A stretch of 31,688 nucleotides of DNA, taken from positions 1 through 31,688 of the forward strand of contig SIAT01000002.1 in the NCBI GenBank assembly GCA_009691645.1, read 5' to 3'. The notes under the pieces were generated by a model. That model worked only from the letters and a program-made list of their open reading frames with translations. It ran no database searches and was not told the DNA's origin. The DNA is from Pedosphaera sp. GTDB taxonomy: Bacteria; Verrucomicrobiota; Verrucomicrobiia; Limisphaerales; SIAT01. A program made the translations under genes and the position numbers. Positions 8,912 to 16,731 of this stretch are shown here, in pieces; positions within the stretch are counted from its first letter, which is position 1, and each line of letters starts with the position of its first letter.

Positions 8912-9874
8912 GTGTCCCGCCGTAAATTCCTCCGCACCGCCGCTGTGGCTGTCGCCGCCGCCGGCGCCGCGCCCATCCTGCCGGCCTTCGCCAAAGAGGC
9001 TGTGAAGAAATCGGATTCCGAGACACTCGTCACAACGCTCTACAAGAGCCTGAACGAAGCGCAGCGCAAAGATCTCTGTTTCCCCTTCGACCACAAGCTG
9101 CGCCTGGAGGTGGACAACAACTGGCACATCACTCCCAAAGGCATCGCCAACGCGCTCGCCGCCGATCAGCAGGCGATGGTGAAGGAGATTTTCATGGGAC
9201 TGCACAGCGCGGAGTACGCCGAGGCCGTCTACAAGCAGGTGGAACACGACAGCGGCAATGCGGGTTTCGGCAGCAGTTCCATCGCGCTCTTCGGCGAGCC
9301 GGGCACGGGCAAGTTCGAGTTCGTCCTCACCGGTCGCCATTGCACGCGCCGGTGCGACGGCGATTCAGTGGAGGGCGCGGCGTTCGGTGGTCCCATTTTC
9401 TACGGGCACGCGGCGAAGGGTTTCAACGAGAAGGCCGATCACGAAGGGAATGCGTATTGGTACCAGGCCAAACGTGCGAACGAGGTTTATCAAGCGCTCG
9501 ATGGCAAGCAACGTCAGCTCGCGTTGCTCGGTAAATCACGCGGCGAGAATGGCAACGAAACGATAAAGCTCACCGGCCAAAAGACGGGGTTGGCGGGCTT
9601 GCGCGTGGGCGAGATGGGTCGAGACCAGCAGGCGCTCGTCCGCAAGGTGATGGGCGATGTGCTCGCGCCTTTCCGCAAGAAAGACACCGACGAGGCGATG
9701 AAACTTGTCGAGGGGAACGGCTTCGAAAATCTGCATCTCTCCTTCTACAAAAACGAGAACATCGGCGAGGACGAAGTGTGGGATGTCTGGCAGATCGAAG
9801 GGCCGTCGATGGTCTGGTACTTCCGCGGGAAGCCGCACGTCCACGTCTGGGTCCACATCCGCGACAAGGCATGA
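8912..9874 (+). CDS. Tat-exported DUF3500 family protein
   Basis: The 320-residue protein starts at a GTG and has a classic Tat signal (SRRKFLRTAAVAVAAAG, cut near AFAKE). The body resembles the DUF3500 family: LNEAQRKDLCFPFDH, then SIALFGEPGTGKFEFVLTGR, and PSMVWYFRGKPHVHVWVHI at the C-terminus. The GEPG stretch is a family block and not a Walker A site. Function is unknown. The start is uncertain. An ATG at 8871 is in another frame, yet the gene's own frame upstream of the GTG reads NNCSDCASDV, which looks coding, and there is no other in-frame ATG before the preceding stop at 8831. Either GTG is used or one base has been lost or gained near the start. It follows the DUF1501 gene by 78 bp and overlaps the next small gene by ATGA. 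Confidence 0.75.
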   Translation: MSRRKFLRTAAVAVAAAGAAPILPAFAKEAVKKSDSETLVTTLYKSLNEAQRKDLCFPFDHKLRLEVDNNWHITPKGIANALAADQQAMVKEIFMGLHSAEYAEAVYKQVEHDSGNAGFGSSSIALFGEPGTGKFEFVLTGRHCTRRCDGDSVEGAAFGGPIFYGHAAKGFNEKADHEGNAYWYQAKRANEVYQALDGKQRQLALLGKSRGENGNETIKLTGQKTGLAGLRVGEMGRDQQALVRKVMGDVLAPFRKKDTDEAMKLVEGNGFENLHLSFYKNENIGEDEVWDVWQIEGPSMVWYFRGKPHVHVWVHIRDKA

Positions 9875-9993
9875 TGTCGCTCGTGCTGTTAGTGGCGGTT
9901 GCGTTCGCCGCCGTTCTGCTCCTCGCCGCCATCGGTGCTGGCATTTACTTCGCCACGCGCAGCAAGAACGATGAAGAAGGCGGCGGCGATTGA
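9871..9993 (+). CDS. Small single-pass membrane protein (40 residues)
   Basis: The ATG at 9871 overlaps the DUF3500 stop codon as ATGA, a standard arrangement for coupled translation. The product is 40 residues: about 25 hydrophobic residues (LVLLVAVAFAAVLLLAAIGA) followed by YFATRSKNDEEGGGD, a short charged tail. By the positive-inside rule (ATRSK after the segment) the tail is probably cytoplasmic. I recognise no family. It may anchor or assist the exported DUF3500 protein, but this is inferred from overlap only. It ends 15 bp before the convergent DUF1501 gene. Confidence 0.6.
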   Translation: MMSLVLLVAVAFAAVLLLAAIGAGIYFATRSKNDEEGGGD

Positions 9994-10008
9994 ATCGGCG
10001 TCCGGAGA

Positions 10009-11292
10009 CTAGGCGAACAGCTTCTCCGCCGGCCGGCCGAAGTCGGTGATGGGCACCGGGCGGTCGTCGGGCGTGTAGAGGCGCTTGTGCGGGTTGATCC
10101 CGAGCGCGCAATACATCGTGGCGTGGTAATCGGGCATCGTGAGCGGGTGCTCGGCGATCTTGCCACCGCCGTCGTCCGTCGCGCCAACGACCTGCCCGCT
10201 GCGCAATCCGCCACCCGCCAGCACGCTGGTGAAACCCTGCGACTGGTGGCCGCGCCCACCGCGGGAATCAAATCCCGGCGGCCGGCCGAACTCCGTGGCG
10301 ATGACCACGAGCGTTTTCTCCAGCAACTTGTGCCGTTCCAAATCGAGCACCAGCGTGGCGAATGCTCTGTCCAGTTCCTGGATCAACTTGTGTTGATCGC
10401 GCTGGCCTTCGTTGTGTGTATCCCATCCGGTGCCGTTGATGAAATTGAGGTTGAAGGAGACCTCGACGAAACGGACGCCCGATTGCACGAGTCGACGCGC
10501 GAGCAGACAGCGCTGGCCAAACTCGCCGCCGTAATTTTCGCGCAGCGTCTTCGGTTCGTGCGCGAGGTCGAAGACGTTCATGAACTCGGGGCCGGCCATC
10601 TTGAACCCGCGCCGGCTGATTTCGCTTTGAGCCGCAGCGGCTTTGTCGGCCGGGTTGCGCCGCGCGAGTTCCTTTTGCCACGCGCCAAGAAGACCTTCGC
10701 GGCGTTGCTGTCGGGCGATATCCACATCGGGCGGCCGGATGAGGCCGTTCGGACCCGTTTCCAATTGCGTGAGATACACGTAGCCGTGCTGCGGCCCGAG
10801 GAAGCCGGGATCGCGCGCGATGTTCGGATAACCCATCACCACGTAGGGCGGCACGCTCTCGGAGCGCGGGCCGAGTTGATGCGCGACCACCGAGCCAATG
10901 GAGGGATAGACGACCGTCTCGCTCGGTTTGCGCGCGGTGTGGACGAGGTAGGTCGCCGCGCCGTGCTCGGCCGATTGCTCGTGCGAAAGGGAGCGAAGCA
11001 GCACGCAGCGATCGAGCACCGCGGCGGTTTGGCGAAGGTGCTCGGTGACTTTCACGCCCGGAATCGCCGTGTCGATGGTGTTGTAGGCGCAACCGGAAAC
11101 CTTCTTGCCGTCGCCGCGTCCCTTCGGATCGAACGTATCAATCTGCGCCATGCCGCCGCCCATCCAGAGGAAGATGCAGGCCTCGGCTTTGCCCTTCGGC
11201 ACGGGCTTCGCAGTGTCGGCGAGACCAGCCAACGGCGCGGCGAACGCGGTGGCGGCGCTGGCTTTTAGAAACTCGCGGCGGTTCAGATTCAT
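10009..11292 (-). CDS. Tat-exported DUF1501 protein (second copy)
   Basis: This 427-residue DUF1501 protein has a textbook Tat signal (NRREFLKASAATAFAAPLAG). Family blocks are CIFLWMGGGMAQIDTFDPKG, VLLRSLSHEQSAEHGAATYL, GTGWDTHNEGQRD, VVIATEFGRPPGFDSRGG and MPDYHATMYCALGINP, ending with the usual PITDFGRPAEKLFA. It differs clearly from the copy at 7454, so it is not a recent duplicate. It starts 12 bp after the stop of the 1103-residue DUF1549/1553 protein on the same strand and is expected to share its transcript. No enzymatic role is established; the fold suggests a metal-dependent hydrolase. Confidence 0.92.
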   Translation of the reverse strand: MNLNRREFLKASAATAFAAPLAGLADTAKPVPKGKAEACIFLWMGGGMAQIDTFDPKGRGDGKKVSGCAYNTIDTAIPGVKVTEHLRQTAAVLDRCVLLRSLSHEQSAEHGAATYLVHTARKPSETVVYPSIGSVVAHQLGPRSESVPPYVVMGYPNIARDPGFLGPQHGYVYLTQLETGPNGLIRPPDVDIARQQRREGLLGAWQKELARRNPADKAAAAQSEISRRGFKMAGPEFMNVFDLAHEPKTLRENYGGEFGQRCLLARRLVQSGVRFVEVSFNLNFINGTGWDTHNEGQRDQHKLIQELDRAFATLVLDLERHKLLEKTLVVIATEFGRPPGFDSRGGRGHQSQGFTSVLAGGGLRSGQVVGATDDGGGKIAEHPLTMPDYHATMYCALGINPHKRLYTPDDRPVPITDFGRPAEKLFA

Positions 11293-11304
11293 CTGAAAAA
11301 TGCG

Positions 11305-14300
11305 TTACGGCACCAGAATGAATTCAGGCGTGTTGAGTAGTGACCAGAGGAAATCTTCATAGCGCTCGCGGAACTCGGGCCGGAGCCGTTTTGTCGGCTC
11401 GTCGCCCATCCGCAACCGCCGCTCCTCCTCCATGCGGATAGCGTTGGCCTCGGTGCTGAGATGGTTCGCCCAGCCGATGCGGTTGTCAGGGCGAAGCTTC
11501 TTCGTCTGCTTCACCACGCCGCCGACGGCGCGTGTCGCGTGACTGGATTTCAAGTAGGTCGCCGCGGTTTCCGTCTCGTTCGCGGAAGGCGGCCGGCCGA
11601 GCACGCGCAGGAACGTCTCCGCGACCAGCGCCTCCAGCGATTGTTCTTTGAGAGCCATTTCGGTGAAGGCGCTGTCATCCGAGAGCCGAGTGATGCGTGT
11701 GCCGACGACTCCGTTGGCGAGCAGGAGCGTCTGCATCGGCGAGGGCGCATCGGCACGTGTGGTGCGGGGGGTTTGGCGCGACTGGCGCCAGCCGTAAGTG
11801 GTGAGCACATCCACGATGGATTGGACGACCGGCTTGGCGAGCGAAGGCCGGTCGCGTTCATTCATCGTCGCGGCGAACTCCCACGCGCGGCGCGGCACGC
11901 CGAGATTGAGGAAGGTTTCCAGCGGCCGGTTGCCGGCGGGGCTGGTGTTCAATTCCTCGCAACCAAATTCCTTGCCGGCAATCAGGAAGAGTGAATCCAC
12001 GAGCTGCTCGGCGGAAAGGCGGTGGCGCGCGGGCCCGTTGAAGAGACGATCCTCGGCGCGCGTGTCGGCCCACGAAACATCCACGGGCCGGCGTTGATAA
12101 GCGTGTGAAGAGAAAACCAGCCGCGCGAGCACTTTCAGATCGTAACCGCTCGCGGTGAATTCACGCGCAAGCCAGTCGAGCAACTCGGGATTCGACACGC
12201 GCGCGTTGTTCCAATCCTCCGCCGGCTCGACGAAGCCGCCGCCGAAATAACGTTTCCAAACGCGATTGACGACGACCTTCGCGAAACGCGCGTTGTCCGG
12301 CGTGACGAACAGGCGCGCGGCCTCGCTGCGCGTGGCGGGCGCGGTGGCGCTGACCGGCACGAGCGAGGCGAGTTGGGTCGGTTTCGCATGTTGGGCGAAG
12401 GGCCAGTGCGGATCGAGCGACTGGCCGGGCTTGAGCGTGATGGTGACCTTCGGCTTTCGAAAGCCCTCGACGACAGGCACAGTGCTCGACGAGGGAAGTT
12501 TGAGTGGTTTGCCCTCGAGCATCGCCGCGAGGCTGAAGGTGTCGCCCTGCTTGTGCGGGTGATCGGGCGCGTCGTGGCAGCGGGCGCACGAAAGCTTCTC
12601 ACCGAGGAACGCCTGCGCGAGAACATCGGCCTTGGCGGCCATCGGCGCGTCATTGAGCGAAGCCATCCGAAACGCTGCGGGCGCGCCCTGCACGAGACTA
12701 CCTTCCATCTGCACCAATTCGGCGACGAGACGGTCGAACGGCAGACCGTCGCTGAACGATTGATGCAGCCACCAACGGAATGGGCCGGAGTTGTTGAGGT
12801 CGGCTTTCACGATGCCGGGATTCTCGGCAAGCGCATCCTGCCAGTAGCTCACCCAATGATCGGCCCAGCCGGGGTGCGCGAGCAGCCGTGTGATGGCGCG
12901 CTCGCGGCGCGAAGCCGGAGGCTCGGCGAGAAAGGAACGGATCTCGTTCGGCGTGGGAAGCAGCCCGATCGTGTCGAGTGAAAGGCGACGGAGAAATTCC
13001 AAATCGTCGGTGAGCGCGGTGGGTTTCGCCTTGGCGATGGCAAGATGAGCGTTGAGGAAACGATCAATCGCATTGAACTCCGGCAATCCGGCAACAAGGG
13101 CGGGGAGGGGAATAGGCGGCAGCCCGCGCGTGTGTTCGCGAACCTGCGCGTGGTAACGCTGCCATGCGGCGGTGACAGCCGTGCTCGCCTCACGGCGGCG
13201 ATGCGTGTCCGCGAGAGCGTGGCGTTCAGATTGCGTGCTCGCGAAGTTTTCCCACGCCTCATCGTTGAGCAACGGCGCGTCGGGCGCGCCGAGCAGTTGG
13301 GGCAGTTCCCCCAACTTCCCAATGGCGACCGACAGTTCACCCGGCGTCGGCACGAGTCCCTTGCCGCCGATGAGTGCGACGAGCGTGACGGTGCGCGGTG
13401 AACCGTCGAGCTTCACTGTAACGGTGGTTTCCTGATGCGAATAATGCGCGAGATGCAACCCGGCAACGTCGGGTTTGCCCGGCTCGGGCACATCTTCGTG
13501 ACCGTCAGAGGCGGTCTTCTGCGGCTTGGTGGTGAGCACAAGTTTGTCGCCAAGGAAGAGGCGCGCGGCGCCGCGGGCGCGCACGCGGAGTTTGTATTCG
13601 CCGGCGGGCCGGGTGAGTTCGGTGCGAGCGATTAGGACGAAGGGCGATGAGCGATCAAGCGCGAGGGCGTTGGCCGAATACTTCACCGGCAACCGCGTGA
13701 AAGCCATCGCCGGCTCGCGATATTCGGTGATGGCGCGGGCGTTTTCAAAGTCCAGCTCCGCGCCTTTTACCAGATCCTCGAAGATCTGAACCTGCACAGA
13801 TCCGCTCGCCAGCGACGGCGCGGTTTCCTTGAAATCCGTGGCGACAGGCTTCGGCGACTTCGTTTCGCGCGGTTGTTTGGCGACGATGGGCGCGTTCTCA
13901 GCGAGCGATGTTATGCGGATTTCGCCGAGGCTGAAACTGTGATCATCGCCGGCATTCGAGGCGCTGCCGCCGAAGTGGAGCACGGGATGCGCGCCTTTGC
14001 GGTCGTTGCGGAAGTGTAGACCGGTCTCCGTGAAACTCCGTGCGCCGTCGTGAATGGTCGCACTGTAAACACCGGCGGCGGGGTCCACCGTGACGCTGAA
14101 GGAATAGATCGCGCCCGGCACGAGCGAGAGGCCGGTGTTGATCATATTCTCTTTCTTGAAGTCGCCGTCGTCCTGGCGGTCGAAGAAGAACCATTTTCCC
14201 TCGTGCACCTCGCGGCCCGGCTCGCTGGCGGTCGCGAGGCCGATGATCCAGGAACTGCTGGCGTTCGAGCCGCCTTGCGGTTGGTCGGCGGCGAAGAAGT

Positions 14301-14616
14301 TGATGCGATCGTTGAAGGAGTTGCCGAAGTCGCCGGGCTTGCCATCAAACCGCCAGCGCCACTCGATACGGTGCGGTTTGGCGGGATCGAACGCGGTCGT
14401 TTTGGCGAAGGTGCGGCGCAGGGCGCGGCTGCCGGCGTTGGTGAAGTGAGTGGAAAGCGCGGGCGCGGTGTCGCCGGCGAGCGGCTTGCCGGTGAAGTTT
14501 GTCTTCGCCGCGCCAACCGTCTGCCACTCGGCCGCGCTTATGGCTGACACGATGGAAATCGCGAGAAAAAGAATGGCGAAAGTGAATCGAAATCGTCTCT
14601 GATGGCAACGGCGCAC
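11305..14616 (-). CDS. DUF1549/DUF1553 protein with N-terminal lectin-like and PA14-like domains
   Basis: The 1103-residue secreted protein starts at GTG (no in-frame ATG lies upstream before a stop) and has a signal peptide (about 8-29, ISAAEW). Residues 30-240 look like a LamG-type beta-sandwich (HRIEWRWRFDGKPG, SVTVDPAAGVYSATIHDGAR). Residues 270-410 resemble a PA14-type fold (GEYKLRVRARGAARLFLGDK). The DUF1549 domain covers about 510-700 and carries the only haem motif, Cys677-x-x-Cys680-His681 (CARCHDAPDHPH). DUF1553 covers about 760-1100 (VVVNRVWKRYFGGGFVEP, NPELLDWLA). The N-terminal cytochrome domain found in many relatives is missing and carbohydrate-binding-type domains stand in its place. 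The DUF1501 gene follows after 12 bp. A good promoter lies just upstream. Confidence 0.88.
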   Translation of the reverse strand: MRRCHQRRFRFTFAILFLAISIVSAISAAEWQTVGAAKTNFTGKPLAGDTAPALSTHFTNAGSRALRRTFAKTTAFDPAKPHRIEWRWRFDGKPGDFGNSFNDRINFFAADQPQGGSNASSSWIIGLATASEPGREVHEGKWFFFDRQDDGDFKKENMINTGLSLVPGAIYSFSVTVDPAAGVYSATIHDGARSFTETGLHFRNDRKGAHPVLHFGGSASNAGDDHSFSLGEIRITSLAENAPIVAKQPRETKSPKPVATDFKETAPSLASGSVQVQIFEDLVKGAELDFENARAITEYREPAMAFTRLPVKYSANALALDRSSPFVLIARTELTRPAGEYKLRVRARGAARLFLGDKLVLTTKPQKTASDGHEDVPEPGKPDVAGLHLAHYSHQETTVTVKLDGSPRTVTLVALIGGKGLVPTPGELSVAIGKLGELPQLLGAPDAPLLNDEAWENFASTQSERHALADTHRRREASTAVTAAWQRYHAQVREHTRGLPPIPLPALVAGLPEFNAIDRFLNAHLAIAKAKPTALTDDLEFLRRLSLDTIGLLPTPNEIRSFLAEPPASRRERAITRLLAHPGWADHWVSYWQDALAENPGIVKADLNNSGPFRWWLHQSFSDGLPFDRLVAELVQMEGSLVQGAPAAFRMASLNDAPMAAKADVLAQAFLGEKLSCARCHDAPDHPHKQGDTFSLAAMLEGKPLKLPSSSTVPVVEGFRKPKVTITLKPGQSLDPHWPFAQHAKPTQLASLVPVSATAPATRSEAARLFVTPDNARFAKVVVNRVWKRYFGGGFVEPAEDWNNARVSNPELLDWLAREFTASGYDLKVLARLVFSSHAYQRRPVDVSWADTRAEDRLFNGPARHRLSAEQLVDSLFLIAGKEFGCEELNTSPAGNRPLETFLNLGVPRRAWEFAATMNERDRPSLAKPVVQSIVDVLTTYGWRQSRQTPRTTRADAPSPMQTLLLANGVVGTRITRLSDDSAFTEMALKEQSLEALVAETFLRVLGRPPSANETETAATYLKSSHATRAVGGVVKQTKKLRPDNRIGWANHLSTEANAIRMEEERRLRMGDEPTKRLRPEFRERYEDFLWSLLNTPEFILVP

Positions 14617-14625
14617 TATGAATCG

Positions 14626-14653
14626 ATGATAAATAATTCGACACGATTGGCAA
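14626..14653 (-). promoter_or_regulatory. Promoter of the 1103-residue DUF1549/1553 gene
   Basis: On the minus strand TTGCCA (14653-14648) and TATCAT (14631-14626) each match the sigma-70 consensus in five of six positions, with a 16-bp spacer. Nine bases separate the -10 from the GTG start at 14616, so the predicted transcript has a leader of only about 2-3 bases. Confidence 0.55.
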
Positions 14654-14752
14654 GCGGGAATTCAACTTCGACGGCCCTCAAATGATGCTGCGTCACCAAC
14701 AACAGGCTTGTGACGCCCTTCATTTTAGGCCATTCTGAGCCGATTCGTTTTC

Positions 14753-14757
14753 AGGAG
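14753..14757 (+). promoter_or_regulatory. Shine-Dalgarno deciding the GTG start at 14767
   Basis: AGGAG lies 9 bases upstream of the GTG at 14767. This supports that start, directly before the signal peptide, over the in-frame ATG at 14710, which lacks a ribosome binding site and adds 19 residues unlike a signal peptide. Confidence 0.7.
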
Positions 14758-14766
14758 TTTTATAGG

Positions 14767-16671
14767 GTGAAAAAGTGGATTCTCATCGCGGTGGCGGCAC
14801 TCGGCTTCGATGGCGGGGCGGGGGAATCGCGTGCGGCTGAAGCTCAGACGCTCACCTATCAGAAGGACGTCCTGCCGTTGCTACAGAAGTATTGTTACGA
14901 TTGCCACGGCAAAGGCCGGCGCAAAGCCGATCTCGCGCTCGATGCATTCAAGAGCGAGGCGGACATTTTCAAACAGCACGAGATTTGGGAGAAGGTGGCG
15001 CAAAATCTCGCCGCCAACGAGATGCCGCCGAGCGGACGCACGATCCCCAAGCCGACACACGCCGAGCGCCAGTTGATCGTGAAATGGGTACAGGGGACGC
15101 TGGAACAGCATTACCGCACGGCGCGGCCGGATCCGGGTCGCGTCACCGTGCGCCGCCTCAACCGCCAGGAATACAACAACACGATGCGCGATCTCGTGGG
15201 CGTGGATATCCGACCGGCGGATGAGTTTCCCGAGGACGACACCGGCTACGGATTCGACACCATCGGCGACGTGCTCTCTCTCTCGCCGCTTCTCATGGAG
15301 AAATACCTCACGGCGGCAGAGAAGGTTTTGGACAAAGCCATCGTGCTTCCTGTGAAGGGCGCAAAAGCCGGACCGCTGCCCGAGTCGCACAAGCGGATTT
15401 TCTTCCGCTCGTGGACACCGGCAAATAAAACCGAAGCAGCGCGGGAGATCATCGGCGTGTTTGCCAGACGCGCCTTTCGACGTCCGGTCACCACTCAAGA
15501 AACCTGGCGTTATCTGCGGCTCGTGGCGATGGCTGAGGAGCAGAACGAACCGTTCGAGAAAGGGGTCAAGCTGGCGTTGCAAGCGGTGCTTGTCTCGCCG
15601 CATTTTCTCTTCCGCTGGGAGTTGGATGGCGACCCGAAAAACTCGAAGGCGACCCGCTCGCTGAACGATCACGAACTGGCCGCGCGCCTCTCGTTCTTCC
15701 TCTGGAGCTCGATGCCAGACGACCGCCTTTTCGAGTTGGCTAACAAAGGCCAACTCCGCCGCAATCTCGAAGCCGAAGTGCGCCGGATGCTGAAGAGTCC
15801 GAAGGCGAATGCGTTGATGGAGAACTTCGCCGGCCAATGGCTTCAGCTTCGCAACCTGCGCACGGTCGCCCCGGATCCGAAGGCTTTCCCGAGTTTCAAC
15901 GACAAGCTGCGCGACGATATGCGGCGTGAGACCGAGATGTTTTTCACATACATCATGCGCGAGGACCGCAGCGTGCTGGACTTCATCAAGGCCGACTACA
16001 CATTCATGAACGAGCGACTGGCCCAGCTCTACGGTTTCCCCCGTGTGAAGGGTGAACAGTTCCAGAAAGTCTCCCTCGCCGGCACGCCGCGCGGTGGCCT
16101 GCTCACGCAGGCGAGCGTGCTCACTCTCACATCGAATCCGACCCGCACCTCGCCGGTGAAGCGCGGGAAATACGTGCTCGAAAACATCCTCGGCACACCG
16201 CCGCCGCCGCCGCCGCCGAATGTGCCGGAGTTGAACGAAGAGAAGGCGCTCACTGGAAACATGCGTCAGCAGATGGAGCAACATCGTGCCAATCCCACCT
16301 GCGCTTCGTGTCACTCGCGGATGGACCCCATCGGATTCGGGTTCGAGAACTTCAATGGCATCGGCATCTGGCGCGACACGGATGGCGCCCAACCCATCAA
16401 CGCCGCCGACACACTGCCTTCCGGTCAACGGTTCAGCGGGCCGGCCGAGTTGACGAACCTCTTGCTCGCGCGAAAGAATGATTTCGCCCAATGTCTCTCG
16501 GAGAAGATGCTCACCTACGCCATCGGTCGCGGCATGGAGTTCTATGACAAGCCCACCGTGGATGCCATCGCGCAACAGTTGGAGAAGAAGAATTACCGCT
16601 TCTCGACGCTCATCATCGCCGTGGTGACGAGCCTGCCGTTTGACATGAAGCGCGGTGACGGTAAACAATAG
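14767..16671 (+). CDS. DUF1587/DUF1592/DUF1588/DUF1585 haem-motif protein
   Basis: The start is the GTG at 14767, set by an AGGAG. The 634-residue product has a signal peptide (KKWILIAVAALGF, cut near RAAEA). An N-terminal cytochrome c-like segment has Cys43-x-x-Cys46-His47 (YCYDCHGKG) and a plausible axial Met86 (NEMPPSG). DUF1587 follows (VRRLNRQEYNNTMRDLVG, about 125-190), then DUF1592 (about 220-350; LSFFLWSSMPDD) and DUF1588 (about 360-490; FMNERLAQLYGF, ending in a seven-proline run typical of the family). The C-terminal part has a second motif, Cys512-x-x-Cys515-His516 (CASCHSRMDPIGFGFE), and DUF1585. This is the full-length planctomycete-type architecture, expected to carry two haems in the periplasm. 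Function is unknown. The DUF1552 gene follows 60 bp downstream. The upstream region is shared with the divergent 1103-residue gene. Confidence 0.92.
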   Translation: MKKWILIAVAALGFDGGAGESRAAEAQTLTYQKDVLPLLQKYCYDCHGKGRRKADLALDAFKSEADIFKQHEIWEKVAQNLAANEMPPSGRTIPKPTHAERQLIVKWVQGTLEQHYRTARPDPGRVTVRRLNRQEYNNTMRDLVGVDIRPADEFPEDDTGYGFDTIGDVLSLSPLLMEKYLTAAEKVLDKAIVLPVKGAKAGPLPESHKRIFFRSWTPANKTEAAREIIGVFARRAFRRPVTTQETWRYLRLVAMAEEQNEPFEKGVKLALQAVLVSPHFLFRWELDGDPKNSKATRSLNDHELAARLSFFLWSSMPDDRLFELANKGQLRRNLEAEVRRMLKSPKANALMENFAGQWLQLRNLRTVAPDPKAFPSFNDKLRDDMRRETEMFFTYIMREDRSVLDFIKADYTFMNERLAQLYGFPRVKGEQFQKVSLAGTPRGGLLTQASVLTLTSNPTRTSPVKRGKYVLENILGTPPPPPPPNVPELNEEKALTGNMRQQMEQHRANPTCASCHSRMDPIGFGFENFNGIGIWRDTDGAQPINAADTLPSGQRFSGPAELTNLLLARKNDFAQCLSEKMLTYAIGRGMEFYDKPTVDAIAQQLEKKNYRFSTLIIAVVTSLPFDMKRGDGKQ

Positions 16672-16685
16672 ACTCCTGTCGCGGC

Positions 16686-16713
16686 TTGTTTTTTGAAACT
16701 TTTCCCATAGATT
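16686..16713 (+). promoter_or_regulatory. Weak candidate promoter of the DUF1552 gene
   Basis: TTGTTT (16686-16691) and TAGATT (16708-16713) are 16 bp apart, each matching consensus in four of six positions. It would give the DUF1552 gene its own start in addition to read-through from the upstream gene. Confidence 0.3.
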
Positions 16714-16731
16714 CACGTCAACCTTACTGAA

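Noticed and set aside
9290..9320. A GEPGTGK stretch resembling a Walker A motif in the DUF3500 protein
   Set aside because: There is no Walker B or NTPase fold around it, the protein is exported by Tat, and the GEPG block belongs to the DUF3500 family.
7469..9340. A 623-codon open frame on the minus strand opposite the DUF1501 and DUF3500 genes
   Set aside because: It spans two well-recognised genes and the gap between them. Its translation is rich in Arg, His and Val without domain similarity, a mirror effect of GC-rich third positions.
16199..16218. A CCG trinucleotide repeat
   Set aside because: It encodes the proline run that is a normal hallmark of the DUF1588-type family.
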